Assembly (NCBI RefSeq): GCF_000739375.1
Contig: NZ_CP006704.1
Span: 3,348,001 to 3,412,000 of the forward strand
Direction: 5' to 3'
From: Comamonas testosteroni TK102
GTDB taxonomy: Bacteria > Pseudomonadota > Gammaproteobacteria > Burkholderiales > Burkholderiaceae_C
Length of the DNA stretch: 64,000 nucleotides
Shown here: positions 57,491-64,000 of the stretch, one piece after another
Numbering within the stretch: the stretch's first letter is position 1
Layout of the letters: each line of letters begins with the position of its first letter
Position numbers and translations under genes: made by a program
The notes under the pieces: generated by a model
What the model saw: the letters and a program-made list of their open reading frames with translations, nothing else
The model's database searches: none
What the model was told of the DNA's origin: nothing

Positions 57491-57507
57491 GCTAGTAGCT
57501 ATCAAAA
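57491..57507. repeat. Copy of the dispersed GCTATCAAAA repeat
   Basis: GCTAGTAGCTATCAAAA, matching 4491-4507 (GCTAGCAGCTATCAAAA) at 16 of 17 positions. It sits next to the terminator. Confidence 0.45.
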
Positions 57508-57531
57508 AAACCGCAGTCTCTCGGACTGCGG
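57504..57531 (-). terminator. Terminator of the RND operon
   Basis: CCGCAGTC-TCTCG-GACTGCGG (57511-57531). The minus strand continues with TTTTTTT. It also has CTTTG-TTT on the plus side, so it may end the TetR transcript too. Confidence 0.85.
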
Positions 57532-57557
57532 CTTTGTTTAAGGAGCGCGTTCACCCA

Positions 57558-58997
57558 TCAACCCGGCTGTGGCGCCTCTTCTCCACCCAGTGCCTTCCAC
57601 AGGGTCACGCGGTTGAGCTGCTCCGACAGGCGCAGGCCTATCAAGGTCTGCTGCGCGGTATAGAGGCTGCGCTGCGCATCCAGCACCGTCAGATAGTTGT
57701 CCACACCGGCCTTGAAGCGAGCATTCGACAAATCAAAGGCTTTTTGCGTATTGGCCACCATGCTGGTCTGGGCGTCCAGCCGCTCGCCCCACTGGGCACG
57801 GTCGGCCAGCACATCCGCCACCTCCTTGAAGGCGGTCTGCACAGACTTCTCGTACTGACTCAGTGCAATGCGCTGATTGCTCTCGGCTACCTGTACATTG
57901 GCGCGGTTGCGGCCGCCATCAAAAATCGGCAGCTTGACCAGAGGGATGAAACTCCAGGTGCTGTTGTTGTTGCCGAACAGGCGGTCCAGCTCGTTGCTTC
58001 CGGTACCGACACTGCCGGTGAGCGTGATGCTGGGAAACAGCGCCGCTCTGGCTGCGCCGATATTGGCATTCATGGCCTGCAGATTGCGTTCCGCAGCCTG
58101 CACATCCGGGCGCTTGAGCAGCACCGATGAAGGCAAAGGCACAGGCACGACCTTGAGAGCCGCCGTGTCCGCCGCGCCCGTCAGGGTCTGGGCAGTGGGC
58201 AGAAGTTGCGCAGGCACCGGACCGCCCACCAGCAACTGCAGGGCATTGCGGTCCCTGTCGACCTGAGAGGTATAACTCGCCACGTCACCGCGCGCCGTAT
58301 CGACCGTGGTCTGGTTCTGAGCCAGCACCAGGCCGGAGGTCGAACCCAGCTCATGCATGCGCCGAGTCAGCTCGAAAGCCTTGATGCGGCCGTCCAGCGT
58401 GTCCCTGGCCAGCTGCAGGCGCGCCTGATCGGCCGCCAGCGTCAGCCAGGCATTGGCGACATCAGCCACCAGACCGATCTGCACATTGCGCCGGTTGTCC
58501 TGGCTTTGCAGAAACTGCTGCAACGAGGCTTCGCTCAGATTGCGGATGCGTCCCCACAGGTCCAGCTCGTAGCTGGCGAAACCCAGCTGGGCCGTGTATT
58601 GCTCGGTGACGCTGGAGCGCCCTGCCGTCGTCAGATCCCCTGCGGTGCGGGTGCGATTGCTCTGCGCCTGGGCCGTGATGCCCGGCAGCAGATCGGCTCT
58701 TGTGATTCCGTACTGGGCGCGCGCCTTCTCGATGTTTTCCAGCGCGACGCGCAGATCGCGATTGTTGCTCAGCGCCAGCGCCACCACCTCGCGCAGCTGC
58801 GGCGACTGCAACCATTGCAGCGCCTGGGCCTGTTGCAGCGCTGCCTCGCTGGCCTTGGCCGGCACGGCGTTGCCGGAGACAGTCTCGGGCACGGGCAGAT
58901 CAGGCGCTCTATAGGCCGGAGCCAGGTTGCAGCCCGCCAGCAAGGCCGTTACTGCCGCATTGGCCATGGTCGAAAATTTCATGCTCGGGCGCCTCAT
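57558..58997 (-). CDS. RND efflux outer-membrane lipoprotein (OprM/NodT family)
   Basis: 479 residues. The N-terminus has a lipobox, LLAGC, ending the signal peptide (about residue 22), so the mature protein is acylated. Trimeric outer-membrane channel with repeated helical segments; ALSNNRDLRVALENIEKARAQYGITRADLLPGI and the second NIGAARAALFPSITLTGSVG are the two standard repeats. Its start overlaps the RND stop by 4 bases (ATGA), with ATG 58982 as an alternative. Third gene of the efflux operon. Confidence 0.94.
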   Translation of the reverse strand: MRRPSMKFSTMANAAVTALLAGCNLAPAYRAPDLPVPETVSGNAVPAKASEAALQQAQALQWLQSPQLREVVALALSNNRDLRVALENIEKARAQYGITRADLLPGITAQAQSNRTRTAGDLTTAGRSSVTEQYTAQLGFASYELDLWGRIRNLSEASLQQFLQSQDNRRNVQIGLVADVANAWLTLAADQARLQLARDTLDGRIKAFELTRRMHELGSTSGLVLAQNQTTVDTARGDVASYTSQVDRDRNALQLLVGGPVPAQLLPTAQTLTGAADTAALKVVPVPLPSSVLLKRPDVQAAERNLQAMNANIGAARAALFPSITLTGSVGTGSNELDRLFGNNNSTWSFIPLVKLPIFDGGRNRANVQVAESNQRIALSQYEKSVQTAFKEVADVLADRAQWGERLDAQTSMVANTQKAFDLSNARFKAGVDNYLTVLDAQRSLYTAQQTLIGLRLSEQLNRVTLWKALGGEEAPQPG

Positions 58998-61900
58998 GCC
59001 GCGCTCTCCTTGTTGACGTCAGCCGCCTCATCGCTGCGCGAGCGGCTCTTGAACCAGCTGCGCACCAGCAGGAAGAACACCGGCACGAGGAAGATACCCA
59101 GCACCGTCGATGCCACCATGCCGCCCAGCACGGCCGTGCCGATGGCGTTGCGACCACCAGCGCCAGCGCCGGTGCCGATGGCCAGCGGGATCACGCCGAA
59201 ACCAAAGGCCAGAGAAGTCATCAGGATGGGACGCAGTCGCAGACGCACGGCTTCCACCGTCGCATCGAACAGCTTCTTGCCCTGCTCCTGCAGCTGTACT
59301 GCAAACTCCACAATCAGGATCGCGTTCTTTGCCGCAAGACCCACGGTGGTGAGCAGGCCGACCTGGAAATACACGTCGTTGGTCAGGCCACGGGTATAGG
59401 TCGCCAGCAGCGCGCCCACCACGCCCAGCGGCACGGCCAGCATCACCGACAGCGGCACCGTCCAGCTTTCATAGAGTGCGGCCAGGCACAGGAAGACGAA
59501 CAGAATCGAGATGGCATACAGCATGGGTGCCTGCGCACCGGACTGGCGCTCCTGCAAGGAAGCTCCCGTCCATTCGTAGGCAATGCCGTTGGGCAGCTTC
59601 TTCAGGATGTCTTCCACCGTCTCCATGGCGGTACCCGAGCTGATGCCCGCTGCGGCACGGCCTTCAAACTCATAGGCCGGGCTGCCGTTATAGCGCAGCA
59701 GCTGGGGCGAACCATAGGCCCAGTAGGTTTTGGAGAACGCGCCAAACGGCACCATCTCGCCCTTGTTGTTGCGCACCGTCCATTTGGCGATATCGGTGGG
59801 CAGCATGCGGTACTGGGCATCGCCCATGATGTAGACACGCTTGACGCGGCCGTTGTTCAGGAAGTCGTTCACATAGGTGCCGCCCATGGCGCTGGAGAGC
59901 ACGCTGTTGATGTCGCTGTACGCCAGCCCCAGAGCGGCAGCCTTGCGGTCATCCACATCCACGCGCAGTTCGCTGGCGTCTTCCAGATTGGTGGTGCGCA
60001 CAGCCGTCAGCAGATTGTTGGCACGCATTTCGCCAAGCACCTGATCACGGGCGGCGAGCAGCGCTTCATGGCCGACACCGTTGATGTCCTTGATCATGAA
60101 GTTGTAGCCCGAGCTCGAACCCAGGCCGCGCACTGCAGGCGGCAACACCACCTGCACGCGCGCATCACGGATGCCGGCCAGATCCTTGGTCGCCTTGTTC
60201 GCAATGGCCGCGGCCGATTGCGAAGGCAGCGGACGCATGCTCCAGGGCTTCAGACGAATGAAGCCGCGCGCCGAGCTCTGGTCGCCGTTGAGGCCCGAAA
60301 CCTGGTTGAAGCTGATCACGTCCGGCTGCTTGGCCAGATACTCGCGCACCTGGTCAAGCACTTCCTGCAGACGGGCATCCGAAGCACCCGACGGCAGATT
60401 GACGTTGACATAGACAAAGCCCTGATCCTCGTCCGGCAGGAAGGAGGTGGGCAGCTTGGCCATCAGCAACCAGACCGCGGCCAGCACGGCCAGGAAGATC
60501 AGCATCATGCGCTTGGTCCGGCCCAGGCTGAAAGCCACGGTGCTCTGGTAGCGGTTGGCCGCGGCATCGAAATTGCGGTTGAACCAGCGGAAGAACCGGT
60601 CGTTGATGCCCAGCACCCCGGAGCGTATGGGGCGCTCGTGGCCATCTCCGTGACCGAGATCCGGAGCTTTCAGAAGCGTCGCGCACAGCGCCGGCGTCAG
60701 CGTCAGGGCCACGAACACGGACAGCGCCATGGCCGCCACGATGGTGATGGAGAACTGGCGATAGATCACACCGGTCGAGCCGCCAAAAAAGGCCATGGGC
60801 ACGAACACCGCCGACAGCGTGACCCCGATGCCGACCAGCGCGGGCGTGATTTCCTTCATGGACTGGCGCGTCGCCTCCTTGGGAGACTTGCCCGTCTCGT
60901 GCATCACCCGCTCCACGTTCTCGACCACCACGATGGCATCGTCAACAAGCAGGCCGATGGCCAGCACCATGGCAAACATCGTCAGGGTATTGATGGAGAA
61001 ACCCGCAACGGACAGCACGCCGAAGGTGCCCAGCAGCACCACCGGCACGGCAATGGCGGGGATCAGCGTGGCACGGAAGTTCTGCAGGAACACGAACATC
61101 ACTATCACCACCAGCACCATGGCCTCGCCCAGCGCATGCACCACTTCGCTGATCGAGGCCCGCACAAAGGGCGTGGAGTCCGAGCTCACGAAATAGTCGA
61201 TCTGGTTGGGGAAGAAGGGCTTGAGCTCCGCCAGCTTGGCGGCCACGGCATCCGACACCGCCATGGCGTTGGCACCGTCGGCCAGGATGATGCCCATGCC
61301 TGCGCCCGGCATGCCGTTGAGCTTGGCCTGAATGGACAGGTTGTCGGCCCCCAGCTCCACCCGTGCCACGTCCTTGATGGTGACGACAGAGCCGTCATTC
61401 GAGGACTTGAGCACGATGTTCTCGAACTGTTCCACGGTCTTGAGCTTGGTACGCGCCGTAATGGTCGCGTTCAGCTGCTGGTTCTGCACCGCCGGCAAAG
61501 CGCCCAGCTGACCCGCCGAGACCTGGGCATTTTGCGCGTTGAGCGCGCTGCTCAGATCGGAGGGAATCAGCCCGTATTTCTCCATCTTGGCTGGGTCCAT
61601 CCAGATGCGCATCGCATAGGGCGTACCGAAGACGTTGATGTCACCGACGCCTTCGATGCGTCCGATGATGTCCACCAGATTGCTGTTGATGTAGTCGCCG
61701 ATGTCCACGGCGGTCACAGCCTCATCGGGCGAATAGAAACTGTAGGTGACCAGAAAATCCTGGCCGCCCTTGTTGATGAAGACGCCACGCGTCTTCACGG
61801 AGTCCGGCAGGCGGTTGACCGCGCCCTGGATCTTGTTTTGCACCTGCACCTGGGCCACGTCGACATTGGTGCCCGGAGCAAAGGTCAGGGTAATGCGGGC

Positions 61901-62161
61901 CTGACCGGAGGCATTGCTGGTCGAGCTCATATAGAGCATGTTGTCGATGCCCTTGATCTGCTGCTCGATGATCTGCGTCACCGAGTTTTCGACCGTCTCC
62001 GCCGAAGCGCCCGTGTACTGGGCGCCGATGGTCACCCTGGGCGGAGCGATCTCGGGGTACTGCTCCAGCGGCAGCAGCTTGATCGACAAAGCCCCTGCCA
62101 GCATGATGATGATGGCGATGACCCACGCAAAGATGGGCCGGTTGATGAAGAACTGAGCCAT
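58994..62161 (-). CDS. RND multidrug efflux pump (AcrB/MexB family)
   Basis: 1055 residues, 12 helices with two large periplasmic loops. The proton relay is visible: LAIGLLVDDAIVVVENV (Asp pair in helix 4) and GLAAKNAILIVEFA (Lys in helix 10). N-terminal MAQFFINRPIFAWVIAIIIMLAGALSI is standard. It exports hydrophobic drugs and solvents with the adaptor and channel beside it. Gap of 18 bases to the adaptor gene. Confidence 0.97.
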   Translation of the reverse strand: MAQFFINRPIFAWVIAIIIMLAGALSIKLLPLEQYPEIAPPRVTIGAQYTGASAETVENSVTQIIEQQIKGIDNMLYMSSTSNASGQARITLTFAPGTNVDVAQVQVQNKIQGAVNRLPDSVKTRGVFINKGGQDFLVTYSFYSPDEAVTAVDIGDYINSNLVDIIGRIEGVGDINVFGTPYAMRIWMDPAKMEKYGLIPSDLSSALNAQNAQVSAGQLGALPAVQNQQLNATITARTKLKTVEQFENIVLKSSNDGSVVTIKDVARVELGADNLSIQAKLNGMPGAGMGIILADGANAMAVSDAVAAKLAELKPFFPNQIDYFVSSDSTPFVRASISEVVHALGEAMVLVVIVMFVFLQNFRATLIPAIAVPVVLLGTFGVLSVAGFSINTLTMFAMVLAIGLLVDDAIVVVENVERVMHETGKSPKEATRQSMKEITPALVGIGVTLSAVFVPMAFFGGSTGVIYRQFSITIVAAMALSVFVALTLTPALCATLLKAPDLGHGDGHERPIRSGVLGINDRFFRWFNRNFDAAANRYQSTVAFSLGRTKRMMLIFLAVLAAVWLLMAKLPTSFLPDEDQGFVYVNVNLPSGASDARLQEVLDQVREYLAKQPDVISFNQVSGLNGDQSSARGFIRLKPWSMRPLPSQSAAAIANKATKDLAGIRDARVQVVLPPAVRGLGSSSGYNFMIKDINGVGHEALLAARDQVLGEMRANNLLTAVRTTNLEDASELRVDVDDRKAAALGLAYSDINSVLSSAMGGTYVNDFLNNGRVKRVYIMGDAQYRMLPTDIAKWTVRNNKGEMVPFGAFSKTYWAYGSPQLLRYNGSPAYEFEGRAAAGISSGTAMETVEDILKKLPNGIAYEWTGASLQERQSGAQAPMLYAISILFVFLCLAALYESWTVPLSVMLAVPLGVVGALLATYTRGLTNDVYFQVGLLTTVGLAAKNAILIVEFAVQLQEQGKKLFDATVEAVRLRLRPILMTSLAFGFGVIPLAIGTGAGAGGRNAIGTAVLGGMVASTVLGIFLVPVFFLLVRSWFKSRSRSDEAADVNKESAA

Positions 62162-62179
62162 GTGTGTCGCCTGCCTTGC

Positions 62180-63478
62180 TTACTTCTTGGCAGGCGCATC
62201 GGCAGCGGCCTGGACGGGCGGCTCGCCACGCTGGCTCTTGCGCTCGGCCTTGGCCTTCAGATCCACTTCCACGGTCTGGACCTTGTCGCCGGGCTTGATG
62301 CGCTGAAAGCCATCCACCATCACACGCTCGCCGGCTTTCAGGCCCGTCTTGAGCAGCCAGAAAGCACCCACGGCGCGATCGAGTTCCACATCGCGCTTTT
62401 CAACCACATCGCCGTCCTTGACGACCATGACATTGGCGCGTCCGGTCAGATCGCGGGTCACCGACTGCTGCGGCACCAGCAAGGCATCGGGTGCCAGGGC
62501 CGTCGGCAGCAGGGCCTTCACATACATGCCGGGCATGAGCATGCCGTCGGGATTGGGCACCTCGGCGCGCAAGGTCAGCGTGCCGGTCGTGTCGTTGACG
62601 ATCACGCCGGCAAAGGCCAGCTTGCCCTGATGCGGGTAGTCGCTGCCGTCGTCAAGCTGGATGCGCACGGGAATCTTGTTGCCTTCCACCTTCTGGTAGC
62701 GGCCGGACTCCAGATCTCGCTTGAGCTGCATCAGGTCGGAGCTGGACTGGGTGAAGTCCACATACATCGGGTCCAACTGCACGATGGTGGTGAGCGCCGT
62801 GGCCTGGCTGGCCGTGACCAGCGCGCCGGGCGTGACGGCAGACAAAGCGATGCGTCCGCCGATCGGCGCCTCGATACGGCTGTACTTGAGATTGATGCGC
62901 GCGGTTTCCAGGTTCGCCTTGGCCACCGCCACGTCGGAAGCGGACTGGGCGGCCGCCGCCTGGCTTTCGTCAAAGGCCTGCTTGCTGATGGCGTCGATCT
63001 TGACCAGCTCGGCATTGCGCCGCGCCGTGGCCGCCAGCGTGCGCTGGCTGGCTTCGGCCTTGGCCACGGCTGCCGCCGCACTGGCCTCGGCAGCCTTCAG
63101 CGATGCGGCATCGATCTGGTAGAGCTGCTGGCCCTGCTTGACCTGAGCGCCTTCGGTGAACAGGCGCTGCTGGATGATGCCCGAGACCTGGGGACGCACT
63201 TCGACCGTCATGAAAGCCCGAGTACGCCCTGGCAGACTGGCATCCAGCTGCTGGCTTTGGGACTGCAAGGTGACCACTCCGACCTTGGGCTCGGACTTGG
63301 CCGGGCCTTTTTGCTCCGCCTCGGGCTTGGAGCAACCCGCCAGCGCCGCAGCGATCAGCATGGCGCCCACAGCCAGCGTCCAGCGCTGCTGGCGATGCCG
63401 CTGCCGGCCTGCACCGGGCAGGCAAGAAAAATGCGCCTCTCGGCGCGGTCTCGGCGAAGCGGACTGGTCAATCTTCAT
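62180..63478 (-). CDS. RND efflux membrane-fusion protein (AcrA/MexA family)
   Basis: 432 residues from ATG 63478 (MKIDQSASP); a 63514 start would overlap the palindrome upstream. A lipobox, ALAGC, follows a basic N-terminus and ends the signal (about residue 49). Lipoyl, helical-hairpin and beta-barrel domains follow: VEVRPQVSGIIQQRLFTEGAQVKQGQQLY, then AAAVAKAEAS coiled coil, then the barrel ending KPGDKVQTVEV. It links the pump to the channel. First gene of the operon. Confidence 0.95.
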   Translation of the reverse strand: MKIDQSASPRPRREAHFSCLPGAGRQRHRQQRWTLAVGAMLIAAALAGCSKPEAEQKGPAKSEPKVGVVTLQSQSQQLDASLPGRTRAFMTVEVRPQVSGIIQQRLFTEGAQVKQGQQLYQIDAASLKAAEASAAAAVAKAEASQRTLAATARRNAELVKIDAISKQAFDESQAAAAQSASDVAVAKANLETARINLKYSRIEAPIGGRIALSAVTPGALVTASQATALTTIVQLDPMYVDFTQSSSDLMQLKRDLESGRYQKVEGNKIPVRIQLDDGSDYPHQGKLAFAGVIVNDTTGTLTLRAEVPNPDGMLMPGMYVKALLPTALAPDALLVPQQSVTRDLTGRANVMVVKDGDVVEKRDVELDRAVGAFWLLKTGLKAGERVMVDGFQRIKPGDKVQTVEVDLKAKAERKSQRGEPPVQAAADAPAKK

Positions 63479-63512
63479 ACGTGGAACGGTCTGAACTAAG
63501 GAACTTGTCAAC

Positions 63513-63528
63513 ATTGTGCGCCGACAAT
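63513..63528. promoter_or_regulatory. Palindrome upstream of RND operon
   Basis: ATTGT-GCGCCG-ACAAT, a perfect inverted repeat of 5-base arms around 6 bases, 35 bases before the adaptor start. TetR-type repressors of RND pumps bind similar sites; the ATTGTGTGCGC near the TetR gene (56722) matches one half. Confidence 0.5.
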
Positions 63529-63767
63529 ATTAATAAAATGTAAAGCTGCCAAGAGCGCAATGGCATGCCGGCAATCACCCGCCTACCATTCTTCTGCCAC
63601 ACAGGCACACAAGACATGCTGCGCCATCGACTTGGCGGCATCACTTTAGAAAGCCTTGGCAGCAAGGCTCCACCTCATAACGGACTAGAGCCGGCCCCCG
63701 CCGCACTGCGCAATCGATGGTCGGCTGTGCCATCAATATCAGCACGGCAGCCGCTCTTGCTGCCAAA

Positions 63768-64000
63768 TCAATGCTGCGACTTGCCCGGGCGTACCCGCAA
63801 CATGCTGAAAACCCCGGCCAATGCCGCAAAGCCGCCGGCCACTGCCAGCGCCAGCAGTTCAGCATTGCCACCATGCCCGCCCGAGATGGCAAAGATGGTG
63901 GCCAGCACCACGGCACCCAGCGTCTGCCCTGTCATGCGGGCCGAACTCAGCATGCCGCCTGCCGCGCCGCTGCGCGACATGGGGGCCGAAGTGACGATGG
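63768..64000 (-). CDS. MFS transporter, C-terminal part only (runs off the window)
   Basis: About 77 residues at the C-terminus of what looks like a DHA2-type (EmrB/QacA) drug exporter: APMSRSGAAGGMLSSARMTGQTLGAVVLATIF, then helix 14 (LLALAVAGGFAALAGVFSML), a short charged tail (RVRPGKSQH). The 5' end and the rest lie beyond position 64000. It is in the same orientation as the efflux operon, 290 bases away, so it is a separate unit. Confidence 0.75.
   Translation of the reverse strand, partial: IVTSAPMSRSGAAGGMLSSARMTGQTLGAVVLATIFAISGGHGGNAELLALAVAGGFAALAGVFSMLRVRPGKSQH

Noticed and set aside
60068..63499. 1143-codon open frame on the plus strand across the RND pump and adaptor genes
   Set aside because: It is a shadow of two clear minus-strand genes. 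Its His- and Gly-rich composition is the mirror of GC-rich codon use, and it has no motif.

Overview
The window looks like the chromosome of a Comamonadaceae betaproteobacterium, most like Comamonas or Delftia. This rests on the high GC and GC-rich third positions, the smc-zipA-ligA order, ctaA-ctaB, an IF-1 paralogue next to an RRM protein, a Bug-type solute-binding protein and the style of the regulators. The species is inferred, not proven. No rRNA or CRISPR array was seen. There is one tRNA, tRNA-Gly(CCC).

1-2.9 kb holds a universal stress protein, then a Tat-type amidohydrolase coupled to an outer-membrane barrel-like protein. 2.9-13.4 kb is an accessory region. It contains a lambda-type portal fragment, a visibly AT-rich acyltransferase 3 gene bracketed by two near-identical ~100-bp repeats, and a battery of small unrecognised genes with strong Shine-Dalgarno sites, one of which appears frameshifted. 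It ends in a dead tyrosine integrase beside tRNA-Gly. An apparently core group (DUF4337 protein, RRM protein, IF-1) sits inside this region. A pentanucleotide repeat tract lies just beyond the tRNA.

14-33 kb is metabolic and regulatory. It has a phosphoethanolamine-transferase-like sulfatase-fold enzyme; LysR divergent from an EstB-like hydrolase and an MFS exporter; a VOC protein; a diguanylate cyclase pseudogene; a FabF-like synthase divergent from TetR with two matching operator-like palindromes; oleate hydratase; a SnoaL-like protein, FAD oxidoreductase and Bug protein divergent from LysR; a Mop-type protein; and GST, RidA and VOC genes.

34-52 kb is mostly housekeeping: haem A synthesis (ctaA, ctaB), two dihaem cytochromes resembling thiosulfate dehydrogenase and its partner, and a QseB/QseC-like two-component system divergent from a disulfide-reduction pair. 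The first protein of that pair is an unusual DsbD-alpha/Lgt-like membrane/TlpA fusion and the second is DsbG-like. Then come a DsrE-like protein, patatin phospholipase, ligA, zipA, smc and a YnfA-like protein. 52-64 kb has a CHASE-PAS-GGDEF-EAL protein, a flavodoxin-like protein, TetR, a complete RND efflux operon (MFP-RND-OMF) and the end of an MFS exporter that runs out of the window.

The most unusual items are the DsbD-alpha/TlpA fusion with a cysteine-free membrane core, the mini-gene battery with its recurring SD leader, the acyltransferase cargo between duplicated phage-like segments, and the candidate operators upstream of the TetR/FabF pair, the two-component system and the RND operon.
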